A stretch of DNA of 64,000 nucleotides from Pinus tabuliformis (GCA_031772625.1 CM062820.1:1073161369-1073225368); one strand, 5' to 3'. Shown: positions 37,182 through 49,800, counted from the first letter of the stretch. Notes: generated by a model from the letters alone, not told the origin. Numbers and translations are program-made.

Positions 37182-38600
37182 CTATTGCTCCCATGCAATA
37201 TATATATAGTCTCGTCCAAGGAGTAGGTTATAATCCAAGGGTCCTTGAACGACCCTTACGTTCATTTGAACGGCCTTCCCTTTCAATGTAATAGGCACAT
37301 TGTGGAGGATCCCTAATGGTCGACTGGTTCCTTTATCGAAACCCGAGAGATTTCTTATCTCAGGCAAAAGCGCCAGGGAACCCAGTACTTTCCAAGCAAC
37401 AGAGGAAAGGATACTCACAGATGCCCCTTCATCAATGATAGTGCCAGCCATTACCATTTTGTATATTTCGACTATGATTCTGAATGGTATACTGGCTGGC
37501 AACCGGGGTCTGCCTAGTTGGTTCCAATCAAAGGATACAACCAGGTTGCTTGGTGGTGGGACCGAATACACGGCCGGATATGACCCTGACGATGTTCCTT
37601 CCTGCGATAAAGGAATGGGCGCATTGCCCTGATGCTCGTCAGAGTCTGTGTTGATGAAAAGAATCTGGATGGTTTCATCCTTATTCTCTTCAGTGAGGGT
37701 GTCATTTGAAGATGAATCTTCATTGACGGTGTCATTTGAGGATGAAACTTCTGAAGGAAGAACCAGGTCAACTGCCGTTTCGACCTTTGGACTTTCGTCC
37801 GGTCTGGATTCAGTAGGTTCATTTTCAATGACTGACGCTTCAGCTGACCACTTGAGCAGGCCAGCCGTATTCTCAACTAACGAAGGACTTGGCACGAGTT
37901 TTTTGTATCTAGGAGGAAGTCTCAACGGTGAAACCGGGCGATCTTCCAAAACTCTCTTCGCTTCGTCTAAGAAGGGACAACGGTGGATGGCGTGATCGTC
38001 TTCACACAGTCTGCAGGGGGATCTTGCTCCCCCTCTTTGTCTTGAACCTTCACTTTCGCTGGTTGACGGTAAGCATTCAACATGGCTATCAGAGGTTGAT
38101 GCTCCCGAATTGTGCAAACGAGGGGACCAGTCCCTTAGTATCCGGGGAATACAGGGACAATCTCTATGGAAATGGTCTCCTCTACATATGACACATGGTG
38201 ATTTAGGCCCGGTCTGTGCTATGTGTGGATTTTTGTCAGATGTCTTTTGCTTGCCCCTAGTCGCCTTAGGCTCCTTCTTCTTCTTCTCTCTCTTCTTCTT
38301 CTCCTTCTTCTCCATGGGAGCTTGGCTTTTGCTGGCTCTACCTTGCGAAGATGAAGGATTGGAGGAAGAGTTATAGGAAGTAGAAGGCTGGAGGGTAGCT
38401 CTAGACTGATCTAACTATTGACTCGACTGTTCAGGAACCATGGTGTTCTGAACTACATTGGTTGAGAATAGCCATATTGGCAGGCCAATCGTCAGTCCTG
38501 GAAGCGACAATGTGGCCATGTGGGGCGCACCAACTTCTCCCCAAGAGGAGAAAGGACTAGGATTTCCATCATGGGGAATTCCTTGGTTGGGGCGTTCCAT
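37182..38600 (-). CDS. E3 gag-protease protein (zinc knuckles plus retropepsin)
   Basis: The main open stretch is 377 codons (37182-38315), preceded by a short one in the same region (38415-38600). In order: a very basic Lys/Glu/Arg segment, knuckle CVICRGDHFHRDC, knuckle CRLCEDDHAIHRC, a long acidic Ser/Thr-rich linker (SSNDT repeated), and a retropepsin-like domain with IIDEGASVSIL and the C-terminal LDYNLLLGRDYI. The retropepsin lies at about residues 270-375 of the long stretch. No capsid domain is obvious upstream. The architecture looks like the end of gag joined to protease, from a Tat/Ogre-like parent. Whether it is translated is unknown; the element is treated as a fossil. Confidence 0.75.
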
Positions 38601-40285
38601 GTTCTCAACCTACAGATCAACACAGGAATAGGAGGTGATTATGTTCCGTTTAAAATAAATTTTATAACGACGCTTTAGACACAACTTGCTTTTTCACTTT
38701 TTAAGAGTCGAGAAAAAGCTAAAGATGACTCTAGTCTCCTTCGATGTTTTAACGAGCCCGAAGTGACAAATGCTCGGATGGACTTTTTCAGTTATAGAGT
38801 TTGAAAAAGGCCAAAAGAAACTGCTCTGGAGATCTAGGTAGAGGGTGTGCCAAACCTTTCGCAAAACCACTGAATACGTTTTACGGTACGGGTGGTCGAT
38901 CTTCGTGAATGCTGTGTTCACTGCATTGCGATCAGTAGGGCGGCCGACACGGTTTCCTATGGATAAAGGCTTTGTTCCTATAGGGGTCTCTTAATATATA
39001 CGCGATGGTACGTGGGAGCACAAGTCTGTATTGATACTTATCGCTTCACCGTGGAGGAATCACCCAACCACTCAACGCTAAGATATCACGTTTAACGACG
39101 CCGGAACACGTCTCTAGCTTAGACCTCTATGTGTTTGCGTTATGTTTCAACGCGTTGTTATGTAAATTCAATTTATTTTAAGGTTGATCTTGTTTAGCAG
39201 TTTGCCTTTATGGATCACCATGAGATGTATGTTACAACCCCTAAATGCAGTCTAAGATGATAAGCAAGCTTTTCAATCTTTCAACTTTTGAAAATCTTAA
39301 CTACTGAGGGAAAAGAAAGACATCATCTTTTCACACATATCATAGAGCACACACTAATGCACTTTTTCCTAAATCAACATGCAAACTGTCAAAATGCACA
39401 TGCACAATGTAGGTATTTCTTTTCTCTTTCTTAATGTTGATGTAATACAAAAAGAAAGTTATTGTATAACTTTGAATTCAATTTCAAGTGAAAGCAAACA
39501 AGCTTTTGTCCAAAATCAAAAGACACCTTAAGATTTACTTGTTTCAACACTAGAAATACATAAATTCAAACCATATGACGAAAGCAAAAGCTCAATCAGC
39601 TATGAACAGCAAACAAACTAACTCTTAAGATCAAAACGACACTTATCACAGGTCTAGATCTAAGAGGCCACAGCAAGACTAGTTCACTTTCATTATGGGA
39701 AACTACAAATGATATAAGAAATACAAAAAGAACAAATACAGTTTCTTTATACAACCGAGGCGGAATAGTGGCAAAGAAAAATGGTTTCAGATAGGTACAT
39801 TGACTGATAACAGGCTGCAAAAACAAGGATGAAAACAGGGCAATAGGAAGCAGAGAACCCCAGTTGCACAAGGCAAAACTGGTTCAGCGCAGGTAGTACA
39901 CTGTCAGTTTGACATTCAGCGCAGGTAGCCCCTTCGGGACCTGCGATGAAATGCAGACTGCCTTCATAGTGCCTGCAATGAAGAGAGAAACTCTCGTTTC
40001 TCTTGGTTTCCGGGTTACAGATTGCTCAAAAATCCACAGTTTTTGGCCAAATCAAAAGCTATCAATCAAGTACACACTAAAGGGTGAAAAGGAGGATGAA
40101 AAGCTATCACTAAGAGCTGTTCAGAGTCCTTGTGGATCAGCTCTTCAAATCATAAACATGCCCAGAAACTGAGCTAGAGTAGCTGCCCTCTACTTTGCAT
40201 TTGAAAGATCCAAATGCAGTTCGATTCGGTACTCCCTGTGTTTAGGAAATGAATAGCAAAAACACAAACATCCAACAAGATACGC
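38601..40285 (-). other. E3 leader between primer site and gag-protease
   Basis: No credible gene. It holds two exact CAGCGCAGGTAG motifs (39885-39896 and 39917-39928) that match the motif in the LTR, and one TAACGAG (38750). Short open frames such as 39596-39871 and 39909-40172 have no recognisable family. Confidence 0.55.
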
Positions 40286-40303
40286 TCCCCAGCGGAGTCG
40301 CCA
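40286..40303 (-). other. E3 primer-binding site (Tat/Ogre type)
   Basis: On the minus strand TGGCGACTCCGCTGGGGA lies 3 bases inside the LTR edge. This form is typical for plant Tat/Ogre-type Ty3/gypsy elements. The tRNA donor was not verified. Confidence 0.75.
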
Positions 40304-40306
40304 ATT

Positions 40307-41370
40307 TGTTGTTGGGAAAAGTATCCAATACGGAATGACCCTATCCCACTCTAAGGGTGATAGTACCTCAGCAACAATCAAAGAAAAGCTATCTAAGATT
40401 TCTTCTTTATGAAAGTAAAATAGGGGAGAAAGAGGTCCACTAACCGATGTCTTTCGCTAATGGTTGATCCAATCTTCTCTCCTTGCTGCTTGCTCCCAGC
40501 TCCTTGCTCTTTCACTGGCCCAGCTACACCAAGATCCTGCAAAAAGGCAAGAGAGGGAAACTACAAGAAGCATACATTCATAATTGATTCAAGGATTAGA
40601 ATAAATCAAATACACAAGTATAACAATACACCATTGAAACACATGCATATAGAAGAACCTCAAATGCTTTATTAATGGAAGAAGTAAAGTTCAGGAAGTG
40701 ATACAACCATAAGAGGCCCAATCCAGCATCACCTTCCCAGCAGAAAGAAATCTCCTCTTCACCTCCTTCAAAGCAAATCACCCAATAGTTCTAAACTCAA
40801 ACCAACAGCACTTCCTTACATTCACAAGATTCCAGCCTCCTTAGACCTCATGAGAGAGATCTATATATAGGAGTTTTGGAGAAAGGATGAGTCAGCTTGA
40901 GGCTGGCATGAAGCTGACTAGTGTCCTCTCTCACTTCAGTTATTCTTCATTTCTTGAGTCCACTTGGAGGTTCTTGCTTCCACTTGGAGATCTAGACCCT
41001 CTTACTCATCACCAGTCAAATTCCCTGATCCAAGTGTCATTTTGGAAGCTTCCTGGGCATTGACACCTTGAGGAATGACTGTGCCACATGTCCCAACTCG
41101 CCCAGCGCAGGTAGCCTTCTTTGCAGTTGACATTCAACGCAGGTAGACAGTGGAGCACTTGACATTCAGCGCAGATGCTCAGTGGAGCAGTTGACATGAT
41201 CCAGAATTGCCTTGTTTTTGAGTGTTTTCAGGTGGAGAACTGTTATTCAGTACTGTGGTTTGCTGGCCTTGTTCCTCTAGGGGTAGGAACAACATGTTTA
41301 GGGACTTTGGATCCCTTAGATTATGGACATTTCATGCTTCATGCCGTAAGGCACAAAAATGTCTATAACA
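40307..41370 (-). repeat. E3 5' LTR
   Basis: 1064 bp, same length as the other E3 LTR and about 98.5% identical, ending TAACA before the CCATG duplication. The TATA palindrome is at 40861-40870. This LTR drives the minus-strand transcript. Confidence 0.9.
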
Positions 41371-41375
41371 CCATG

Positions 41376-42860
41376 TCTTGCACTAACCAAGTACATAGGC
41401 TCCAGCTGAGTTTCAGTGGCTTCCAAGACTGTGCTGATCAACTTATTTGTCTCCCACCCACAAGTTGACATTCTTGACTTAGTCAATTTTCTGGCTAAGA
41501 TGACCACCTTGAAAATTGTGCAATTCTAGAGGGGAACCAACCTGCCCTCTAGAAATTGCGCAATCCTACTGGGCTGCCTGTTGGGCTCCAAAAATGCTTA
41601 ATTCAGCCCAACATTGAGCTTTAGCTAAGAAAATACCCAATTCTGACTGACAACCAGGGCTTCAGTCCAAAAATTGCACAATTCATGAGGGACAACCACT
41701 CTTGCTTAGCCCAAAAATTGTGAAAATTTCATCCCCAGGGTTTCAGATTGCTGCATGTGCTTTCAAGTTGACCGGTTCCCTCCAGGACTAAGCAATCCCA
41801 ATTTGCATGCATGGTTTTCTTTTCCTGAAAAAGCAAAAAAGAAAAAATAAAATGGCATCTCTAGATTTTCAGGGATCTATTTTTAGCAATTGGAGGTTAC
41901 ATGCAAAGATCATTTTAGAAACTTCCCTCCAAGTGTCGCCTTTTCCTATATTTGTGGCATGCGCGTCATAAGCCTCATCCTTATCAAAAATTATTTATTT
42001 GACACTGTAGAGCTCATTCCTCACATCGATCTTGGAGCTCTGATATCCCACATCGCATCTAGGAGTCTTTGCCACATTCAACTCAGTTTTTTCCAGGTAA
42101 GTCCGCTTTTCATGTATTTTGCTACTTTTCTGTCACTTTTTGTATGTCATCTTGTGTGAGTGTTGTCTGCTTGGTTTCAATGAATGCTTGTTATCTTTTT
42201 GATGCATGTTAGCTTGAAGAAACATTGTTTCTATTTTTCTTTGCATCTCCGTGATGTTGCATGCATGACATTGTCTTTGCACTAATGGTCGTCATTGCAG
42301 CGACTCGCTTCACACACATGCTTGCTTTCCCGTTTTTTGAATCTTACACTCACTATTTGCATGCATGATCATATACTCTTATTTTCACTTAGATTCACCA
42401 TGCATTCAAACCTTCTCATGTTTTTAGTCATCTATTAGCGGGTCTGGGCTGCCTTAGCGTAGACCTTGCCTTGCCCGACCATCAATGTGCATTTCTGAGA
42501 GTGAAGGCTCTACCTTCCTTCCAGAAAATGCATAAATCTGGCCAACACTTGCCTCCAGGATTGCTTTTCGCAATTCTGAGAGGCAGTGCCCTGTTGGCCC
42601 CAGAAATTAGGCAATGCGGTTTGCTGGGTTTGCATGCCCTCGTGGATTAAAATTTCACATTGTGCAATATTAGTCCTTAGCAGGCCAAGTTGGGATGTGC
42701 ATTGCATACTTCCAGTAGTCAATTAGCCTCCTGCCAGCCTAGACTGTGCCTTATGCATTTTTGGCAATCAGTCTCCCAGCCTCTCGGTGAAAATTGCGCA
42801 ATCTTCATTGTCAGTCACCCAGATATGTTGCATGTTAGTCCTTAATTTTTTTTGGGGTTT
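41376..42860 (+). other. X2 spacer, part right of E3
   Basis: Matches 7760-9270 of X1. It contains the same field of GCGCAAT/GTGCAATT-type words and CTCCAGGA-type words (about 41515-41790 and 42490-42810). No coding region seen. Confidence 0.6.
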
Positions 42861-42869
42861 CAACTAACA

Positions 42870-45800
42870 AATTGTTTTCCATGAGTGTTTCTTGTCTTTA
42901 GGTACCAAATGTGTTCGTCTATCTCTCAAAAGTACAGGTACAATGGCTTCCAAGATAGTTGTGTCAAAGGACATAGTTGAGAGTGCAACTGGAGATGCAT
43001 TTGAACAAGTGTCTATGAGCTTGCCCATTTATGAAGACACCAAGATGTTCATAGACAAGGACATCAAGATGAAATGGAATGACATCAATGACACATTCTC
43101 AAGCACATTTGAGGAAGATCTGGAAGACTACAGGGTCTATGTCAACATCCACAAGTCTGGCTTGTACCAGAGTGCATGCAGGTATCCCACATTTCCATGT
43201 GCGGACATGATCCACTGGATTGTCTCGCACACTGATCCAGAGACAATGGTGTTTAGCAGTGTCGGTGGGATAAATATTTCTACCTTCAGAGTGAAGGATT
43301 TTTAGGTGATGTATCACTTTCCATAGCCGGTGATCACGATGGATACACCCTTTAGTAGACCCAGCAGCAGTGCAAACTCCAGAGATATTTTGAAGAGCTG
43401 GGTGAGAGAGCCAGCCAAGTTCAGGAAAACACCCAGACAAGTTTACAAGACGAAGACACCGTGGAAGGCATATCAGCTCTTGGTCATCTTTGCATGCCGC
43501 TTGTATGTCCAAGAAGCACATAGACCTTCCAGCAGAGTTGGGTGATTGCATTGGACCAAATGGAAAGCCAAGGCAAACCATGCAACTGGTCTGACATGTT
43601 GGCTCTTAGGCTAAAGGAATAGGTAACAGAAGCCTGACATCCACCCAAAGGTTAGCAAGCAGAGATAAACGTGTCCACATACATACTTGATGCAGTCTAT
43701 TCTCATCCACACTTCCTAGTCTTGGGTTGGGCATGGACACCTTCAAAAACCTCTGTACACACTTATTGCAAGTTATTCTCTGAATGCATCTTCCATGGGG
43801 TTATCATACAGTTATCAGATCATTTCGTCACCCCGGTGTACAAGATGATAGTTGAGTAGGATCCACCCTGCATGTCGTAAGTGGTGATGGAGGCATTGAT
43901 CAGAAAAGAAGATTGGTATGCCTCACCCCTTGGTACCTTCATACGAATGTACAATGCAAAGAAGGCTCTACACGTTTTGCCAAAGTTTTCCATGGACAAG
44001 CTCTTCATGCAAGAAGCATCTTATCAAATCTCACTAGGGTTGTCAGCTAAACTGCACAGGAAGAAGAAGGCACCTTTGCCCGCTCTTCCTTTGTGGATTG
44101 GGTTGTATGATATATGGAATCTCAAGCATGTTGAGGCCGAGACAAATGAGCTCAAGAGATTTTCCTTCAGCACCAAAATTTGCAATTTGTATGAGTCGCA
44201 TTGCTTAGTGAAGGACCACTATGTGAGAGTGCAACATCTTTGGATCCATAGGCTATGTCATTGGCATAAGGAAGACTCGTGGAGATACATGTATCATTTA
44301 TCTAGGCTCAATTAACCAGTCAGCATAGCTATAGAATGGTTAGCGAAGAAGGAAGTAGCATCTCAAAGAGTAGCATCATCAGTAGCAGCAGAGGGTAATA
44401 GACCCGCACATGGAAAAGGAAAGAGAAAGGTTGTTGATAACCCAGAGGGAGAGAAAAGCTTCAAGTTCAAAGCATATCCACTTGTGTTGAAAGAAGGTTT
44501 GGAAATTGAGTCTAACAGGCGACAGTGCAACAAGAGGAATGCACAAAGGAAAAGAGAGAAACAAAGGATGGAGGAAATATAAAATGAGTTGCAAGAGTTG
44601 AAGCAGCAACTCTGAGAAGAACAAGAGCTACGTCGAAGAGAGAAGGAATCATAGTAGGGATAGACACAGTAGGAGGCACAACATGCATAGGTTGATGAAA
44701 CTGCACCCATACATGTTGTAGACTCATCTGAGAAGCTGGCACAAAGCAGACAGGGTAAGTAGTCGCAGGAGCAGGAATTCACTCAACAGATTGAACAAAT
44801 GTTAGAGCAAACAGACACGGAGATGGTTCAGCTAGAGACAGAACATGATATTAACCTCATGCCTCATAACCAAGAGGTCACCCCATCGGCTTCACCAGAT
44901 CCAAAATCAGAGGAAGTCCAAATCTATCAAGGAGACACTGAGATCCTTGAAGACAAACCTAAAGAAAAGATGCACAACATATCTTTCGATGAGTCGCAGC
45001 ACAAAGTTGTGCAATCATGCAGAGTGACTACTCCATATGTCCATGTATTTGCTCCACAGTTTGAAAAACAAGTGATCATATCTGATGTGTGCAAGCATCC
45101 AGAAGCATTGGCCGATTCTACTAGAGCATATGTCGAAGCCACCATCTTGAGTGTTTGATTCTTGATAATAGAGAATGGGTGAATGGCTAAGGAGTTACAA
45201 GTAGCCAAGTAGGGAGGAGAATAGGTTACAACATCTGCCAAAGTAGAGTTGCAGAGAGCAATATTAAATGAAGTATCATATCTTGAAACAGTCATGTGGA
45301 TGTTGTATTCTAGATTCGTCACCGTGCATAAGTCATTTGTCCATCTCAACAGTTGGCAGCAGCGTTGTGCTAGGAGATAATGCATCTTGTCATATTTGAA
45401 CACTAATGTCAACCACATGCAAACATGGACAATGAGGTACAAAGGAGCCCCATTGCACTTGCCCAAGATGATGAAGCCCAAGGTGGTAGAGTTGAAGGCA
45501 CAAATCCGGAGTCAAATCCAAAACTATGAGGAACTACCGCAGCTCATCACCAGTTTGCAGGCTTCACATGCACGGGTGTTCAGGAGTATCGATGTCATTA
45601 TGCATACACAGGTGATCCCATCCATTAGCAAACTCACTGAGGTGAAGACAAAGAACCAATTCCAACTGGAGATGGACATGTACTTTGATGAGTTGATGTG
45701 CATAGCCACCAACACAAACTTGGATATCAATGCAGACTCTATGCATTAGTATGTTGCTAGTCCAGCTACACTCAAGACTATGATGCATATGTTATCAGAT

Positions 45801-45986
45801 GAGTTGGACAGAGGAGCCAAATCAGTGTACCCAGATGCAATGAAGGCAAGAGTTTGCTTCCCGAAGGATGTCAACACAAAGTACATGGACACCATCACGG
45901 ACTACCAAGCTTGGCATCAGTTTGCCATTGTCGATCATCGTGAGGATGTCGAAGAGTTGGTCTTCCCACAACTGTCCGAGTCTTAG
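42870..45986 (+). pseudogene. X2 second coding region, unknown protein (remnant, better preserved)
   Basis: Open plus-strand stretches include 42892-43305, 43881-44315, 44799-45158, 45387-45749 and 45780-45986. Same landmarks as X1: YEDTKMFIDKDIKMKW, DWYASPLGTFIRMYN, LPALPLWIGLYDIW, WIHRLCHWHKEDSWRYMY, then an Arg/Glu/Gln-rich coiled-coil-like part (about 44510-44660). The acidic C-terminal half contains HDINLMPHNQEVTPSASP, QVIPSISKLTEVKTKNQFQLEMDMYFDEL and ends VEELVFPQLSES. Total span is about 3.1 kb, roughly 1000 codons. I recognise no domain. Broken at several points. Confidence 0.65.
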
Positions 45987-46039
45987 TGATGTCTTGCATG
46001 GCTTACTCAAGCCCATTTTGTCTCACATGGGTATATGTG

Positions 46040-46899
46040 CAGATTGTAACATAACATGTTGTAAAAGTGAAAGACCAAGTGTCGATAGTCAAATGTAACA
46101 GTCATGTAGTAGTTGAAGAGCCATGAGGGTAGGTGAAGAGTCACAAAGGGGAATGCCAAGGGTCACCCCCACCCTTTTCTATTTATAGAACCTCATAAAT
46201 CATTGTACAGGCTTATGAGAGCCAAGCTTCCTACAGGTGTATCTTGGAGAAAGCTTGGAGTGTATTGTAACTGGCCTTGGCTTCTCCACAGTGCAGAGCT
46301 AGTATATCTCTTTGGAAGCGGATGTCGAAGTGACTGTAATGTTTTATTGTCAGGACTAGTAGTTGTTCATGTTTGCATGTATGATTGGAACTTTCACTTT
46401 CTTAATATAAAAGAGCCAACACATTTCATGAATATGTTGTTATTTTAGTTCAGTTGTCTTGGTTACTCTAATGATATATGTAGTTGTTTTCTTATGCATG
46501 TATGTATGGATTCTTTCTATATATGTTTGTATGAATATGATTGAGATGTGTTGTTGGCTTAACCATCACTTTAGATCATTGGATAACCTGCTTTCTAGCT
46601 TGTGATGTATCTTTTCTTGTGTGTTCCCTTTCAAGCCGCTTGATTCCATAGGTTTCTAAGGGGCGCACTCATTCCCCTTTCCGTGTGTTAGAACCCTTCA
46701 TGCACCTTCATTGGCTTGTTTTGCTGGTCACACCCTTTCCACCAACAAGGACATCCTACTTACCTATGCTCGCAACCACGGTCAAGGCGATATTGTACGA
46801 CCCATTGTTGGGACTACTACACAAAATGGTCTGAGGTCTAGTTGTGACTTCTTACCAAGGAGATATCCTGACATGTTGGTGGGTCCAACACCGTCAACA
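46040..46899 (+). repeat. X2 3' LTR
   Basis: About 860 bp, aligned with the middle LTR over its whole length. TATA box at 46180-46187. Homology with the other LTRs stops at ...CCGTCAACA (46899), after which unrelated sequence starts. It differs from the middle LTR at about 9% of ~380 sites compared. Confidence 0.8.
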
Positions 46900-49800
46900 G
46901 ATACATAAAAAGCTTGATGTCATACAATAGACACATGAAAAACATCATGAGTTTTATCCAAGTGAGGTGGCACTACAAGATGTTAGGAAATTGGTACAAT
47001 TTTCTCTTTGATCATAAAAGGTCCTATAAATTGAGGTGACAACTTCATCCCTTTTCTAAACCGAATGGTTCTCTTGTTGGTTCAGATAAAAATAAAAACT
47101 TGGTGTTCCACTTCATAACTTTGATCAGTCCTATGTGCATCATCATAACTCTTCTATCTATCATCTGTTTTTTTTAACCTTTGTCAAATATTCCTTGCAT
47201 ATTCCTTCATTTCTTGAGCCAAATCTATCCCTACTACTATGTCCTCAAACCTTTACCAACTCATTGGTGTCCTACATGGCCTCCCATAAAGAGCTTGATA
47301 ATGAGGCATCCTAATCTAACTGTGGTAACCATTATTTTAAGAAAACTATACCAATGGTAGGTATCCTTCTCACTAAGCCTAGTTATCCATAACATACAAT
47401 CTAAGCATGTCTTCCATAAAATAATTTACTCTTTCAATTTACTCATTTTTTGCATATGATATATAGTGCTCAAGTTCAACTGAGTCCCCAACATTTAATA
47501 CAAACTTATCCACATCCTAGATGTAAAGGAAGAGTCTCTATCAGAAATTATCTTATAAACACTCTTGTTACATTGATAACATCGTAAGTATCTCTCAATA
47601 GGATGAAATGGGAAATTTTGGTCAAATTATAAACGACAACCAAGATGGCATTGTACCTTTGTGATGTGAGAAGAAAACCTGCAATGAAATTCTAGAAATG
47701 AACTCCTATTTAGACATAGGAATGTCATGTGGTTGTACAAGTCTTGTTAGGTGGTGATCACGGGGGCTTCAGTAGGGGAGAAATACCATACCACATGCAT
47801 TCATATTGGGGTATATATGTTGAGGAAAAAATGACAGAATATATTGAGCATATAATAGGGGTTAAATGGTTTTTAGAAATTATAAAAAATGGAGCTCAAA
47901 TTTAATGAAAAAAATAAAGGGTTGTAAAACATTTTAATGAAAAATGGATGCCTACAATATCTAGTGAAAGTAGGGGTTGTTTTAATTGGGAAGATGTATT
48001 GGGTTCATATTTGAAGGGGGTTAAATAATGTGATTTTTAGAGGTATTTGCCAATATGTAGTCAAATTAAAGGAATTGTTTAGTATGCCATGAATGCACAT
48101 GCTATGTCAGAGGTTCATTGAGTAAATACCCTATGGTGGTGATGATCAACCTTCACTCGCTAACATTGAAGACACTTAGAAATAAGTTGGACCATGTCAC
48201 ACTTCATTCCTACCCAACATAAGAGTTTCTTCATGTTTGTGTGCATATTCTTCATGCTAGGATGTGCACAATTAAGTACCCTATATGACTCTTCGAAGAT
48301 GGTTCTTTGTATACTCCCTTCCCCTAGGATGTACATTCTTCCTTGAAATATCAATAGTCCATCTGATTCAAGGGAATAGCCCTCAAACTTTGGTTCTATT
48401 TGCTTCACACTTTGTAGTGTTGATGTAACTTTCAAATACCAACTATCTTCGAAGAGTTTCTCTAACACATGCTCCCTCAAATTGATCCTCAATAGTACCA
48501 AGGAGAACACTTGTGGTATTTTTCTTAATGCATTGGCTACCACGCTCTCTTTTCCCTTAATGTATGAAATCCCAAAATCGTACTAACTCATGAATTCACT
48601 ATATCACCTCTATACAACATTCCAATCCCTTTGAATGAAGAGATGCTCCAGGCTCTCATGATTAGTGTTTAGCTCAAATCTTCTCCTGGCGAGGTGGTGC
48701 CTCCAAATTTTCAAAGCTAGCATCACCACTTCTAATTCTAAATCATGGATAGTGTATAAATCTTCATGTTTCTTCAACTTCCTAGATGTATAAGCTATTA
48801 TTCCCCCTTCTTACATTAATACAACTCTTAATCCTTGTTTTGAAGCATCTATGCAAACTATTAAGTCTTTCTCCATGTTAGGCACATAGAGGATCAATGC
48901 ATTGGTTAGTAATCACTTTAGTTCAATGAATGTTGAGTTGCATTGATCTTTCAACTCATATCTAACTATGTTTCATTGTAGCGTGGTGATGAGTTCCATA
49001 ATCCATGAATATCTGATAATAACTTACTATTTCCATGAAGTTATGTACCTCATGAGAAATTTTCATTACCAACCAATCCATTATGACCTTCACCTTTTCC
49101 ATGTCAACAAAAATCCCTTCTCCTAAGATGATATTCCCAAGGTAATGAATTTTCTTCTAAAAGAAAGATCATTTTGGCAGTTTTCCACATAATGTATTTT
49201 CCCTTAATCATGTCAACACAACCCTTATGTGCTCTTCATGCTCATTTTCATTCTTGGAATGCATAAGAATATCACCCAGAAGGAATTGCACAAAGAGGTC
49301 TAGATACTTTTGGAACATGCCATTCATGAGGCTTGGGAACATTGTTAGTGCATTAGTTAAACCATATAGCACTACTAAAAACCCATAGTGTCCAAACTGA
49401 GTTTTGAAGGTGATTTTTGGGATGTCACCTTCCTTAATCCTTCACTTATGGTATCTATATCATAGATTGATTTTCAACAAAATTGTTTTCCCTTTATTTG
49501 ATCTAGGAGATCATCGATTCAAGGTACTGGCTACCTATTATTTATTATGGCTCAATTTTAAGTCCCTGTAATCTATACCACAATATTAAGGATCCATATT
49601 TATTCTTAGCCAAAATCACTAGTGCACCCTAGGGTGAAATATTGGGACTAATAAGTTCCAAATATACTAGCTCTTTTAATTATATTTGCAACTTGCAGAT
49701 TTCTGGCATGGCCTCCAACAAATTCTGGGAGATTAATCTTCTGGAGCTCCCTAGTAGTGTCCTCCATTGGAGTTCCTCTATTAGATTCCCTTGATCCTTT

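Larger units (their letters stand above)
33244..41370 (-). mobile_element. E3: young pol-less LTR retrotransposon with gag-protease, nested in X2
   Basis: The 8127-bp element has LTRs of exactly 1064 bp each (33244-34307 and 40307-41370) with about 16 differences counted by eye (~1.5%), and a perfect CCATG target duplication on both sides (33239-33243, 41371-41375). On the minus strand there is a primer site beside the right LTR and a purine tract beside the left one. The only recognisable coding part is zinc knuckles plus retropepsin at 37182-38600. No reverse transcriptase, RNase H or integrase could be seen, so it must have been moved by another element's enzymes. Structurally close to whole for a non-autonomous element. 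Confidence 0.9.
3940..46899 (+). mobile_element. X array: two tandem copies of a pol-less LTR element sharing the middle LTR
   Basis: The same order of sequences occurs twice on the plus strand. X1 is 5' LTR (to 4722), internal 4723 to ~12440. X2 shares the LTR ending at 13306, has internal sequence from 13307 to ~46045 once two insertions are set aside, and ends with an LTR closing at 46899. Internal lengths agree at about 7.7 kb. Each LTR has a TATA box followed by a near-identical start (CCTCATAA...CATTGTACA) and ends in CA before a conserved GGCACTAGAAGGAGGGCC block in the two 5' LTRs. No reverse transcriptase or integrase is visible in either unit. Both copies are broken and old: LTRs differ by about 9% by eye. 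Confidence 0.8.

Noticed and set aside
37300-38376. Several plus-strand frames of 87-115 codons
   Set aside because: All lie opposite the E3 gag-protease frame, which has knuckles and a retropepsin pattern.
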